A program made the position numbers and the translations under genes. From the NCBI RefSeq assembly GCF_003987355.1, contig NZ_PIPR01000001.1, positions 434,001 to 498,000 on the forward strand: a stretch of 64,000 nucleotides of DNA, written 5' to 3'. Source of the stretch: Pseudidiomarina aestuarii (lineage in GTDB: Bacteria > Pseudomonadota > Gammaproteobacteria > Enterobacterales > Alteromonadaceae). Each line of letters begins with the position of its first letter. Position 1 is the stretch's first letter. Shown here in pieces: positions 39,064 through 47,812 of this stretch. The notes under the pieces were generated by a model that saw only the letters and a program-made list of their open reading frames with translations, was not told the DNA's origin and did not search any database.

Positions 39064-39092
39064 ATTATACATACATACATGAATGTTTGTAA
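39064..39092 (-). promoter_or_regulatory. acrAB promoter with AcrR-type operator
   Basis: A 24-base imperfect palindrome occupies 39068-39091: TACATACATACA followed by TGAATGTTTGTA, 10 of 12 positions matching as inverted halves. It agrees at 20 of 24 positions with the AcrR operator of E. coli acrAB as I recall it. On the minus strand a perfect -10 TATAAT is at 39064-39069 and a weak -35 TTACAA at 39087-39092, 17 bases apart, so a bound repressor would cover the promoter. acrA starts about 85 bases downstream. The regulator gene is not in the window. Confidence 0.75.
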
Positions 39093-39154
39093 GAGAGATC
39101 ACAACTTTTTCTGGTTGTGAGCGCGACCTAGCAACGATTGGGGAATGGATTTCA

Positions 39155-39607
39155 ATGTCAGTTCAGTTATTTTCAAAAAAATTAATCATTACAATCGTCT
39201 CCGTTATCGTTTGTGGCGTATTCCTAGCTCTGTTGGTTGACGAGTGGTTGGCTGAAAGTAGTGCGAGAAATCGTAACGAGTTGTATCAGAATTTGCTGGA
39301 GCGCTCCGGGCAGCTCAATCGGGACTTACCCAAGTTATTGGACCGACAGACGCGTTTTGAGCGCGCAGAAGTAGTCAACTATGGCATGCGCTTTGTTTAC
39401 AGCCTAATTAACATCGACAAATTTCAGTACGAAGAGGATGAACTAAAAGAACAAATAGAACCGCAGATGTTGCGGTTCTATTGTTCAGACCCTGGTTTAG
39501 AGTATTTCCGTCAGTATGCTGACCACGTTGAAATTCGCTACCAAGATAGAAAAGAACGGCATTTGTTTACGCTCCGCTATGAACCACAACAATGTCAGTC
39601 TGGATAG
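39155..39607 (+). CDS. uncharacterised single-helix membrane protein
   Basis: A 150-residue protein I cannot place in a family. One N-terminal helix (residues 9-29, KKLIITIVSVIVCGVFLALLV) is followed by a charged region with AESSARNRNELYQNLLERSGQL, then a compact C-terminal part with two cysteines and aromatic strands (YADHVEIRYQDRKERHLFTLRY). Topology suggests an anchored periplasmic domain. The start ATG 39155 follows GGGGAA; the longer frame from 39083 would start inside the acrAB operator. It is divergent from acrAB and convergent, with a 13-base overlap, with the oxidoreductase gene. Confidence 0.7.
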   Translation: MSVQLFSKKLIITIVSVIVCGVFLALLVDEWLAESSARNRNELYQNLLERSGQLNRDLPKLLDRQTRFERAEVVNYGMRFVYSLINIDKFQYEEDELKEQIEPQMLRFYCSDPGLEYFRQYADHVEIRYQDRKERHLFTLRYEPQQCQSG

Positions 39608-40608
39608 CCATCAACCACCAATTTACCAATAGCCTGATGTGCTTCCAGAGTTCCGTGCGCCTGACGAAGTGTCTCAGCGCTGATCGTGCCAAGGTGTTGG
39701 AAGCGGGTCGTTTGAATCGCTCCCGTATCCACTAAATTCGCTACTTGAGCCAAAATTTCGCCTTGTTTAGAAATATCCTTAGTTGTAAACAACGAACGCG
39801 TGAACATAAATTCCCAGTGTAACGATAAGCTCTTTTGTTTCATTAAACCGATTGGGAGTGGATCTTTCGGGTCATCAATCAAAGCCAATCGACCTTGCGG
39901 TTCGAGTAACTCCACTAATTGCTCAAAATGTTGTTCAGTGTGCGTCAAGCTTGCGACATGAGTGACATCATTGATGTCGTACTCTTTTAGTTGGGGAGCC
40001 AGCGTTTGATGGTGATTAATAATAATGTCAGCACCTAACTGTTTAACCCACTGTTTTGTTTCAGCGCGTGATGCGGTCGCAATCACAGTGGTGCGAGTCA
40101 GTGCTTTGGTGAGTTGGATGAGTGCTGAGCCGACGCCGCCCGCGGCGCCAGTAATTAACAGCACATTTGGCGCGTCCTTATCGAGTTGGAGTCGATCAAA
40201 AAGTAACTCCCATGCAGTAAGAAAGGTAAGGGGCATAGCAGCCGCATCAGCAGCGCTGAGTGTCGTTGGACGCGCGCTAATGAGACGTGAATCGACGCTT
40301 TGATACTCGGCATTACAGCCATCTCGATTGACTGCACCTGCGTACCAAACCTCATCACCAACCTTGAAATTAGTCACTTGTGAGCCGCAGTCGACAATCG
40401 TGCCTGCCGCGTCCCACCCCAACACAACATATTCACCTGCAGCAGCTTCCTTGCGCTGCCGAATTTTGGTGTCCACTGGATTCAAACCGATCCCGCGAAC
40501 TCGCACAAGAACGTCATGATCACCACAAATTGGCCGAGAGATCTCGATATCTTGCAAGGCCAACTTATCGGTGTAGGGTAATGATTGTTGATAACCAACT
40601 GCTCGCAT
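39595..40608 (-). CDS. zinc-type alcohol dehydrogenase / quinone oxidoreductase family protein
   Basis: A 337-residue medium-chain dehydrogenase/reductase. It has the GroES-like N-terminus (GIGLNPVDTKIR, GWDAAGTIVDCGSQV) and a nucleotide-binding LLITGAAGGVGSALIQL; catalytic-zinc cysteines are absent, so it is probably an NADPH-dependent quinone or enone reductase of the zinc-binding alcohol dehydrogenase-like subfamily. I chose ATG 40608, which follows GAGGAGAG; the frame is open upstream for 36 more residues but these do not look like the family. Stands alone. Confidence 0.9.
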   Translation of the reverse strand: MRAVGYQQSLPYTDKLALQDIEISRPICGDHDVLVRVRGIGLNPVDTKIRQRKEAAAGEYVVLGWDAAGTIVDCGSQVTNFKVGDEVWYAGAVNRDGCNAEYQSVDSRLISARPTTLSAADAAAMPLTFLTAWELLFDRLQLDKDAPNVLLITGAAGGVGSALIQLTKALTRTTVIATASRAETKQWVKQLGADIIINHHQTLAPQLKEYDINDVTHVASLTHTEQHFEQLVELLEPQGRLALIDDPKDPLPIGLMKQKSLSLHWEFMFTRSLFTTKDISKQGEILAQVANLVDTGAIQTTRFQHLGTISAETLRQAHGTLEAHQAIGKLVVDGYPD

Positions 40609-40758
40609 GGTTCTCTCCTCGTTGAAATAAAGCACTTCAGCGCTTAATTTTGATCCAAATGGTTGCTTCACTCTATAGTACTTCAGTCGCACCCATTTAG
40701 ATGCTGAAATGAACAAATGAACTCATCATTTTGGTACCAATATAAGAGAACAATACCT

Positions 40759-42132
40759 ATGAACCGAATCAAACAATTAGGCCTGTTGAGTGTAGTTGCA
40801 ACGCTCTCAGTCAGTGCACTCGCCGATGTTGAATACCGTGACCAACAAGCACTGCACGCCATAGCGGGGTCGGTATCCGCTGAGCGTATTGAACAAGATA
40901 TTGAGACGTTGGTGAGTTTTGGTACACGTCACACGTTATCGGAAACCGAGTCAGAGACGCGAGGTATTGGTGCAGCACGGCGATGGATTAAAGCTGAGTT
41001 CGATAAGATTTCAGCCGCTTGTGGTGGCTGTCTTGAAGTATATTACCAATCACGGGTGATTGAGGGCGAAGCGCGAATCCCTGAGCCAGTAGAGGTTGTT
41101 AGTGTGATTGCCGTTCAACGAGGAACGGTTGATCCAGATCGCTACGTCATTATGTCAGGCGATATAGATTCGCGTGTCTCTGACGTGATGAACTACACCG
41201 ATGATGCGCCGGGAGCCAACGACAACGCCAGTGGTGTAGCCGGAACGCTTGAGGCCGCTCGGGTCCTGAGCCAATATGAATTTGCTGGAAGCATTGTTTA
41301 TGCTGCTCTAGCTGGCGAAGAACAGGGATTATTTGGCGGTCGTATCATGGCAGAACAAGCGCAAGCCGACGGCTGGCGAATTAAGGCCGTTCTCAATAAC
41401 GATATGATCGGAAATATTGAGGGAATCAATGGCGTCATCAATAACACCACAGCACGTATTTTCGCTGAGGGAACACGCCAAGACGAGACCGCAGATGATG
41501 TACGCCGTCGTCGTTTTACCGGTGGTGAGGTTGATTCGCCAAGCCGCAATCTGGCGCGCTACATTGATTGGATGGCCGACCGGTATATTCCAAATCTGGA
41601 TACTATGGTGATTTATCGGCTAGACCGGTTTGCTCGCGGTGGACATCATCGCCCGTTTAACGACTTAGGGTATCCGGGTGTTCGTATCATGGAAACGTAC
41701 GAGAACTATAATCGCCAACATCAAGATCTTCGAGTGGAAGACGGAATTGCCTATGGTGATACCATCGACGGTGTTGATTTTGATTATGCAGCGAAACTGA
41801 CCGCCTTGAATGCAGTATCACTCGCTAGCATGGCTTGGGCACCGAGTCCCCCCGCAGAGGTATCGATTTCAGGTGCTGTGACTGCGAATACCACCTTAAA
41901 GTGGCGCACCGCGACCGCTGCTGAGCAAGACCACATTGCGGGTTACCGAGTCTACTGGCGCCATACCGATGCGCCTAACTGGGAATTCAGTCGTGACGTC
42001 GGTGATGTGAACGAATACACTCTCGAAAATATCGTTATTGATAACTACTTTTTCGGTGTTGCGAGCGTGAGTAAAGACGGTTTTGAGAGTCCCGTCGTCT
42101 TCCCCGGACCGGCGGGCGCCTTCGGCGAGTAA
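40759..42132 (+). CDS. exported M28-family peptidase with C-terminal fibronectin-like domain
   Basis: A 457-residue exported protein with a signal peptide ending VSALAD. The M28 domain (about 90-370) shows the zinc ligands in SGDIDSRV (where Asp replaces the usual His-x-Asp first histidine), the bridging Asp in GANDNASGVAG, the catalytic Glu-Glu in LAGEEQGLFGG and NNDMIGN. The last 90 residues look like a fibronectin type III fold (TLKWRTATAAEQDHIAGYRVYWR). The unusual first ligand merits a check of activity. The start ATG 40759 gives a clean signal peptide; the longer start at 40717 does not. Confidence 0.88.
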   Translation: MNRIKQLGLLSVVATLSVSALADVEYRDQQALHAIAGSVSAERIEQDIETLVSFGTRHTLSETESETRGIGAARRWIKAEFDKISAACGGCLEVYYQSRVIEGEARIPEPVEVVSVIAVQRGTVDPDRYVIMSGDIDSRVSDVMNYTDDAPGANDNASGVAGTLEAARVLSQYEFAGSIVYAALAGEEQGLFGGRIMAEQAQADGWRIKAVLNNDMIGNIEGINGVINNTTARIFAEGTRQDETADDVRRRRFTGGEVDSPSRNLARYIDWMADRYIPNLDTMVIYRLDRFARGGHHRPFNDLGYPGVRIMETYENYNRQHQDLRVEDGIAYGDTIDGVDFDYAAKLTALNAVSLASMAWAPSPPAEVSISGAVTANTTLKWRTATAAEQDHIAGYRVYWRHTDAPNWEFSRDVGDVNEYTLENIVIDNYFFGVASVSKDGFESPVVFPGPAGAFGE

Positions 42133-42147
42133 ACAATAGGTTGAAAC

Positions 42148-42741
42148 GTGCAACAAACCCATGACAAGCGGGCTAATCGTTGGTTGGCCCGCTTAGCGGA
42201 ATCAAATCATGTTTTGTGGCTGATCTTCGTATTGTCGTTATTGGAATCTATCATTGTTCCAATTCCGCTCGAGTTGATCCTGATCCCTTTGTTACTGAGT
42301 CAGCAACATCGTTTGTGGGCTATTAGTACGGCCACTTTAGCGGGCTGCCTAGTCGGCGCCACCATTGGTTATTTTGTCGGTTTTTGGTTTTTTGATGACG
42401 TTGGTCAATGGTTGCTACACGTATTGGGTTATGAAGACGCGTTTGCGAGCTTTTCAGAGCGCTTTCAGGAGCAAGGCTTTGGATTGCTGTTGTTGGTAGG
42501 AATCACTCCTATTCCTTTTCAGGTAGGTATGCTCAGTGCCGGGAGTACGGGCTACCCGTATTGGCTATTTATCATTGCAGCCATTATTGCGCGAGGTATT
42601 CGTTACTATGGTTTAGCGCTGCTCGTGTATTGGTTTGGAGACAAAATCTTGGAATTGTGGCAACGCTATAGTCAACGGGCTGGCTGGGTACTTGCCATAA
42701 TTGGGTTAAGCGCGCTGACATGGATTTGGATGGGGAGTTAA
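42148..42741 (+). CDS. YqaA-like DedA-superfamily membrane protein
   Basis: A 197-residue polytopic protein of the SNARE-associated/DedA superfamily, YqaA branch: LESIIVPIPLELILIPLLL, GATIGYFVGFWFFDDVG and LLVGITPIPFQVGMLSAGSTGY are diagnostic. Members are thought to move lipids or use the proton gradient in envelope homeostasis. Start GTG 42148, 15 bases after the M28 gene, probably in the same transcript. It ends four bases from the convergent ArsA gene. Confidence 0.82.
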   Translation: MQQTHDKRANRWLARLAESNHVLWLIFVLSLLESIIVPIPLELILIPLLLSQQHRLWAISTATLAGCLVGATIGYFVGFWFFDDVGQWLLHVLGYEDAFASFSERFQEQGFGLLLLVGITPIPFQVGMLSAGSTGYPYWLFIIAAIIARGIRYYGLALLVYWFGDKILELWQRYSQRAGWVLAIIGLSALTWIWMGS

Positions 42742-42745
42742 CTCT

Positions 42746-43735
42746 TCACCACGGCAGGTGTGGAATAACTCGATTCAGTCCGTCAAAACCGTTGATGTCA
42801 GTCGGCAACAAGGGAATGTAATAGCGACTCAACGTACGGAACTGAGCTTCAATTTCTTCTCTATAAATAGCTTCTTGTTGTCGTCTTTGCGCCAAAAAAT
42901 CCCCATCGGCGTGAGCGGGAAGGTTACGATTAATAAATAAGCCTTGAATCGGCAAGTGTTCTTTTTGTAACGCAGCAACTGCGCGTCCGGTCTCTAGAAT
43001 CGGTAACTTTTCTGGGGTTAACACAAAAAATAACGCGGTCTGTTGAGCATCGGTCAGAATGTGGCGAGTACGGTGAAATAGTCGCTGCCGCGACAGTAAC
43101 GTTGCAGTGATGTCAGCGGTGCGCTGGTCAACATTCGAAACACTGTGTTTGCGCGCATCGCTAAAGGGGTTACTGATATCTTTTCCCGCTTTTGGACTGA
43201 GATGATCCAAAACACCTTGCAGTTGCTGTGACTGAGAATCATGCCGTAATAGTCCTTGCGTCCATGCCGCCATAGCTTCCGGTAGCGTGAGCAGTCGCAG
43301 AGTATGCCCAGTGGGAGCTGTATCGAATATCATACGGTCATAGTGTTGCGGCGCTTCGTCCACTAAGGTTGCGATACGCTCGAGGAGAGCAGCTTCTTGA
43401 GCTCCTGGCGATTGTTGAGTTAAGCGCATTTGCCGTTCAATCTCTGCAAACATATCTGGACGCGCGAAACGCTTCATCGATTTCGTTACCCGCTCAACAT
43501 GGGCAATGACCTCATGGTCAGGATTAATTTCTAATGCATCTAAGCCCGGTATTAGCGTCTTAATTTCGTCACCGATTGGCTGCGCGAACGCATCGGCTAG
43601 GCTATGTGCAGGATCAGTAGAGATGATCAGTACACGCTCGCCACGTTGCTGACATCGTAAAGCTAGTGCCGATGACAGGGTCGTTTTACCAACGCCTCCC
43701 TTACCACCGATAAAAACTACTTTTTGTTTGAACAT
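42746..43735 (-). CDS. ArsA/Get3-family ATPase
   Basis: A 329-residue P-loop ATPase with the deviant Walker A GGKGGVGKTT at residues 10-19, the STDPAHSLADAF switch I segment, FDTAPTGHTLRLL and the later FFVLTPEKLPILETGRAVAAL. The family includes the arsenite pump ATPase and Get3, which targets tail-anchored proteins. No arsenic genes are nearby; it is instead the third gene of an operon with cstA and a small Cys-Cys-ended protein. The start is ATG 43735; a GTG at 43741 is also possible. Which client it serves is unknown. Confidence 0.88.
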   Translation of the reverse strand: MFKQKVVFIGGKGGVGKTTLSSALALRCQQRGERVLIISTDPAHSLADAFAQPIGDEIKTLIPGLDALEINPDHEVIAHVERVTKSMKRFARPDMFAEIERQMRLTQQSPGAQEAALLERIATLVDEAPQHYDRMIFDTAPTGHTLRLLTLPEAMAAWTQGLLRHDSQSQQLQGVLDHLSPKAGKDISNPFSDARKHSVSNVDQRTADITATLLSRQRLFHRTRHILTDAQQTALFFVLTPEKLPILETGRAVAALQKEHLPIQGLFINRNLPAHADGDFLAQRRQQEAIYREEIEAQFRTLSRYYIPLLPTDINGFDGLNRVIPHLPW

Positions 43736-43763
43736 GAGCACTCAATAATGACAACTTGGATAG

Positions 43764-44036
43764 CTAGCAACAACGAAAGTGATCAAGTGGCGAGTGTTCC
43801 ATGCCCATTCGTTGATGCCATTCATGAAAGCGCTCCAGCAATAACGGCTGGAGCTCTAATGTGTAGTAAGAAGCAGGATTCGGTACGCCCATGAGTTCAG
43901 AAAATACTAACATCATGAACAAATCGTCCTCATCCCGCTTTGCGCGCGCTATCGCAGCACGGTAAGGCGCATTGTACACCTCCGTCGCATAAGCATTGGC
44001 TTGTGCAAACCAACTGCGGATAGCTTTTATTTTCAT
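43764..44036 (-). CDS. small protein with C-terminal Cys-Cys, CstA-associated
   Basis: A 90-residue protein, MKIKAIRSWFAQANAY... ending DHFRCC at the stop codon. It resembles the small family that I remember being labelled cory-CC-star in public annotations; I cannot verify this here. It is not a clear YbdD/YjiX (DUF466) homologue, but that CstA-linked family also ends in Cys-Cys. Hydrophobicity in the middle (LFMMLVFSELMGVPNP) is not long enough for a sure membrane helix. Its ATG overlaps the cstA stop as ATGA, so it is translated with cstA. Confidence 0.75.
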   Translation of the reverse strand: MKIKAIRSWFAQANAYATEVYNAPYRAAIARAKRDEDDLFMMLVFSELMGVPNPASYYTLELQPLLLERFHEWHQRMGMEHSPLDHFRCC

Positions 44037-45703
44037 GCTTGATTTCGCTCCCGACGCAACTTAGTTAAGGTTGCGGCTGATTCTAACGCAATCCAAATCG
44101 CAGCGATCAGTACGACTAAATCGAGACCGAAAAGGAACCAATCTGATTTTTGGTAGAAGCCCATCAATTGAATAAGTAACGCGTAAATGGTCATCACCAA
44201 TAAGAACAACAGTGGAATCAGCGTAAAGTACATCGGCCGTCCGAGTTTGACCAAAATAGTCGTGATTACCAGTAGCGTTAAGCCAGCGAGTAATTGGTTA
44301 GTGGTACCAAATAATGGCCAAATAAGTAGGCCACCGGCACCATCAGCACCACCCGCACCAAAGGCCAGCAATAAGCATGAACCGACGGCGAGGAGGGTAG
44401 CTGGAGCTGCTTTCTCCATCCACTTGATGTTATAGATATGGCCCCACTCTTGGAAGATATAGCGTTGTAGACGTAGACCGGTGTCCATAGTGGTACCTGC
44501 GAATAACACGGCCATTACCGTGAGTAGCGTTTGTGCAATATCAACATTCAGGCCAATCCCGTTTTGGAGGATATTAGCGCCGCCTTGCACAAACGCAGCG
44601 ACACCACCTTGACCAAAGCTATGATAAACAGCCTGCCAGTCAGCCAGCGTGGCGAAACCAGCGGTTGCCGCAATAATGGTTGCTAAGGATAGAGAGCCCT
44701 CACCAATAGCACCGAAATAGCCCACAAAACGCAGGTCTGTTTCTTTATCTAACTGCTTAGATGTCGTGCCTGATGCAACCAGGCCGTGAAAGCCAGAAAT
44801 AGCGCCACAGGCAATCGTCACAAACAGCAGTGGCACCATGGAGGGCGTCCCCTCCGGAGTATTGTTATTGAACGCTGGAGCAACGAGTTCCGGGCCACTG
44901 ATGAGAACGGCGGAGTAGACCAAAATCAAGCCAATGAACAGTTGCAGTCCATTGATGTAGTCACGTGGTTGCAGTAGCACCCAGACCGGAAGCAACGAGG
45001 CAATCGCTGCGTAAAAGAACAGCACTAAGATCCACTGTGCATTGTCAGATACGCCAAGGAAACTCTGAGGGAGTTCAATAGGTACTGATGGTCCCGCCCA
45101 AATCAGCGCGTACAAGGCAATAACACCAATGATTGAAACGGTGCCCAAATTCATCCATTTGCGGAAAATGAACTGACCGATTATGAGCGCAACGAAAATC
45201 GCCCCCCACACGGGCACCACAGAACTTGGGAAGTTAATTAGTAGCCCAGAGATGGCAGTAGCGAAAACAGCATTCACCATCAATAGCACGAGGAAAATAA
45301 CGATCATAAACAGCGTTTGTGACCGTTTACCGACGATATCACCGGTCAATGCACCGATTGAGCGTGCTTTGTTACGGTTACTCGCCCAAATAGCGCCTGC
45401 ATCGTGAACACCAGCAAAGAAGATAGTACCGAATACCACCCATAAAAAGGCAGGTACCCACCCCCAAATAACGGCAATAGCGGGGCCGATGATAGGCGCA
45501 GCGCCAGCAACAGAGGTAAAGTGATGTCCCCAGAGGACGTACTTATTGGTTGGGACAAAATCTACACCGTCATTAAATTCATGCGCCGGTGTGCGGAAAT
45601 TTGGATCCAGTTTAAATATTTTTTCGGCTATGAATTTTGAGTAAAACACATAACCAAGAAACATGGCACCGAGTCCGAGTAACATCAGCAAAATAGCATT
45701 CAT
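44033..45703 (-). CDS. cstA: CstA-family carbon starvation transporter (short form)
   Basis: A 556-residue polytopic protein of the CstA family, which imports peptides or pyruvate under carbon limitation. Diagnostic segments are KYVLWGHHFTSVAGAAPIIGPAIAVIWGW, FAGVHDAGAIWASNRNKARSIG and FVTIACGAISGFHGLVASGTTSKQL. It is shorter than E. coli CstA or BtsT (about 700) and fits the short branch seen in Alteromonadales and Gram-positives. First gene of the operon with the Cys-Cys protein and the ArsA-like ATPase. Confidence 0.93.
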   Translation of the reverse strand: MNAILLMLLGLGAMFLGYVFYSKFIAEKIFKLDPNFRTPAHEFNDGVDFVPTNKYVLWGHHFTSVAGAAPIIGPAIAVIWGWVPAFLWVVFGTIFFAGVHDAGAIWASNRNKARSIGALTGDIVGKRSQTLFMIVIFLVLLMVNAVFATAISGLLINFPSSVVPVWGAIFVALIIGQFIFRKWMNLGTVSIIGVIALYALIWAGPSVPIELPQSFLGVSDNAQWILVLFFYAAIASLLPVWVLLQPRDYINGLQLFIGLILVYSAVLISGPELVAPAFNNNTPEGTPSMVPLLFVTIACGAISGFHGLVASGTTSKQLDKETDLRFVGYFGAIGEGSLSLATIIAATAGFATLADWQAVYHSFGQGGVAAFVQGGANILQNGIGLNVDIAQTLLTVMAVLFAGTTMDTGLRLQRYIFQEWGHIYNIKWMEKAAPATLLAVGSCLLLAFGAGGADGAGGLLIWPLFGTTNQLLAGLTLLVITTILVKLGRPMYFTLIPLLFLLVMTIYALLIQLMGFYQKSDWFLFGLDLVVLIAAIWIALESAATLTKLRRERNQA

Positions 45704-45878
45704 GGATGGTATCCTTTTGTGCTGCTACAAGCGTTATAGAAGAAAAGTTTTAGCCTCCGTATACTACTGGAGAACAGCGTGAAGCCCCATTCGACTAAAG
45801 TCTAGATCATCAATAGGTGTTGTGCGCCGTTTTCTTTATACTAAGCCTCTGGTCACGTTTCACTTTACTGGAATCTCT

Positions 45879-47720
45879 ATGTTCAAAAGGTTGTACCGCT
45901 GGTTCGAGCAACGTCTTGATCCGTTCCCACCCGTGTCACTCGAACAACCGCCTCGTGGTTTGGTGTCGTTTTGTTTGCATTACACCCGCGGAGCCTGGCC
46001 ATACATTATCTGTGCAGGCCTGCTGATGGTGTTGATTGCCATCACAGAGGTTTGGTTATTCAGCTTTATCGGAAATATTGTTGATTGGTTATCGGTGCAA
46101 TCGCGCGAGACGTTTGTTGCGGACCAAAAGTGGGCTTTAATCGGCATGGCGGCACTAATCCTTATTGCATTGCCATTATTCGTCATTCTGCATTCATTAG
46201 TGACATCACAAACGTTGCTGGGAAACTACCCGATGCGTATTCGTTGGTTGGTCCATAACTATCTTCTCAACCAATCGATCAGCTTTTACCAAGATGAATT
46301 TGCTGGTCGTATCGCTACCAAGCTCATGCAAACCGCATTGGCGGTTCGTGAAGTCGTAATTAAATTGGTCGATGTACTGAATTATGTCAGCGTGTACTTT
46401 ATCGGTACCGTCTTGATTGTTGCTTCGGCCGATTGGCGTCTGGCAGTGCCGCTATTGGTGTGGTTGGCATTCTATATCTCATTACTAAGATATTTTGTTC
46501 CAAGGTTGGGGAAGGTGGCGGAAGCGCAAGCTGATGCTCGTTCATTGATGACCGGTCGAATTGTCGATAGCTATACCAATATTCAAACCGTTAAGCTTTT
46601 CTCACATGCGCAACGCGAGAGCTCATATGCACAAGAGGGGATGAGTCATTTTTTAACGACCGTGCATAAACAAATGCGGCTAGTTACAAAGTTATATGTT
46701 CTGCTTTACCTATTAAATTCTTTCTTATTATTTTCAGTAGGATACTTAGCGATACAACTGTGGTTAGAAAACGCGATCAGTGTGGGTGCTATCGCGGTCG
46801 CTTTGAGCTTAGTCTTGCGTCTGTGGGGCATGAGCCAATGGATTATGTGGGAAGTTTCGGCGTTATTCGAAAACATTGGAACGGTGCAAGATGGGATGCA
46901 AACCGTATCGGTGCCGCGGCTGATTGAAGATAAACCGAATGCGAAAGATCTGAGTGTGACCGCTGGAGCGGTTCATTTTGATAACGTGAACTTCTTTTAC
47001 TCAGCCGATAAGCCAGTTTTGAAGAACTTCAATTTAACCATCAAAGCCGGTGAAAAAATCGGTTTGGTGGGACGTTCTGGCGCCGGCAAGTCGACGCTCG
47101 TGAATATATTGCTGAGGTTCTATGATTTACAAAGTGGTAAAATTCTTATCGACGGCCAAGATATCGCAATGATTTCGCAGGAAAGTCTGCGCCGTAATAT
47201 TGGTATGGTGACTCAAGATACATCACTCTTGCATCGCTCGGTGCGAGGTAACATTGCTTATGGCAGACCTGACGCAACCGATGCGATGATTGAAGAGGCC
47301 GCACAGCGTGCTGAAGCAGACATTTTTATACCCGAACTCACTGATGCAAAAGGACGGCAGGGCTATGACGCGCATGTCGGTGAGCGCGGTGTGAAACTTT
47401 CTGGTGGGCAACGACAGCGTATTGCCATTGCCCGCGTGATGTTGAAAGATGCACCAATTTTGATTTTGGATGAAGCTACTTCCGCCTTGGACTCTGAAGT
47501 TGAAGCGGCGATTCAAGAGAACTTGTATCGACTGATGGAAGGGAAAACGGTTATAGCCATCGCCCATCGCTTGTCGACGATTGCAGCCATGGATCGACTC
47601 ATTGTGCTAGATGAAGGACAGATAGTTGAACAGGGTACACACGCAGAATTATTGGAGCAAAACGGCATCTATGCTCAGCTTTGGCAACATCAGTCGGGTG
47701 GATTTTTGACCGACGACTAA
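45879..47720 (+). CDS. ABC exporter (fused permease-ATPase)
   Basis: A 613-residue half transporter that should work as a homodimer in the inner membrane. Six helices (about residues 40-330) precede an ATPase with Walker A GRSGAGKST, Q-loop in GMVTQDTSLLH, signature KLSGGQRQRIAIARV, Walker B LILDEATSALDSE and H-loop IAHRLST. Lipid A or drug exporters have this layout; the substrate is not predictable. The N-terminus MFKRLYRWFEQRLDPFPP supports ATG 45879 over the upstream GTG at 45822. Single gene, divergent from cstA. Confidence 0.92.
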   Translation: MFKRLYRWFEQRLDPFPPVSLEQPPRGLVSFCLHYTRGAWPYIICAGLLMVLIAITEVWLFSFIGNIVDWLSVQSRETFVADQKWALIGMAALILIALPLFVILHSLVTSQTLLGNYPMRIRWLVHNYLLNQSISFYQDEFAGRIATKLMQTALAVREVVIKLVDVLNYVSVYFIGTVLIVASADWRLAVPLLVWLAFYISLLRYFVPRLGKVAEAQADARSLMTGRIVDSYTNIQTVKLFSHAQRESSYAQEGMSHFLTTVHKQMRLVTKLYVLLYLLNSFLLFSVGYLAIQLWLENAISVGAIAVALSLVLRLWGMSQWIMWEVSALFENIGTVQDGMQTVSVPRLIEDKPNAKDLSVTAGAVHFDNVNFFYSADKPVLKNFNLTIKAGEKIGLVGRSGAGKSTLVNILLRFYDLQSGKILIDGQDIAMISQESLRRNIGMVTQDTSLLHRSVRGNIAYGRPDATDAMIEEAAQRAEADIFIPELTDAKGRQGYDAHVGERGVKLSGGQRQRIAIARVMLKDAPILILDEATSALDSEVEAAIQENLYRLMEGKTVIAIAHRLSTIAAMDRLIVLDEGQIVEQGTHAELLEQNGIYAQLWQHQSGGFLTDD

Positions 47721-47732
47721 ATTTTTCTGGAA

Positions 47733-47762
47733 AATTGGAATAAATTCCAATTCTCACTCGTC
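47733..47762 (+). promoter_or_regulatory. hairpin and candidate ECF-type promoter before the sigma gene
   Basis: AATTGGAA and TTCCAATT form a perfect eight-base stem (47733-47740, 47745-47752) that may end the exporter transcript, although no T run follows. Within it GGAAT (47737-47741) and, after 17 bases, CGTC (47759-47762) resemble the -35 and -10 of ECF sigma promoters, which are often autoregulated. The sigma gene starts 50 bases later. Confidence 0.3.
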
Positions 47763-47812
47763 TCTCTATTGAGCACGAATGAATGTCCACCTAGGCAACG
47801 GAGAAGAACGAT

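Noticed and set aside
39068-39091. ATAC/TACA short tandem repeat
   Set aside because: The repeat look is explained better by the two halves of the AcrR-type palindrome at the promoter.
42746-43735. Arsenic resistance operon
   Set aside because: The ArsA-like ATPase has no ArsB, ArsC, ArsD or ArsR nearby and belongs to the cstA operon.
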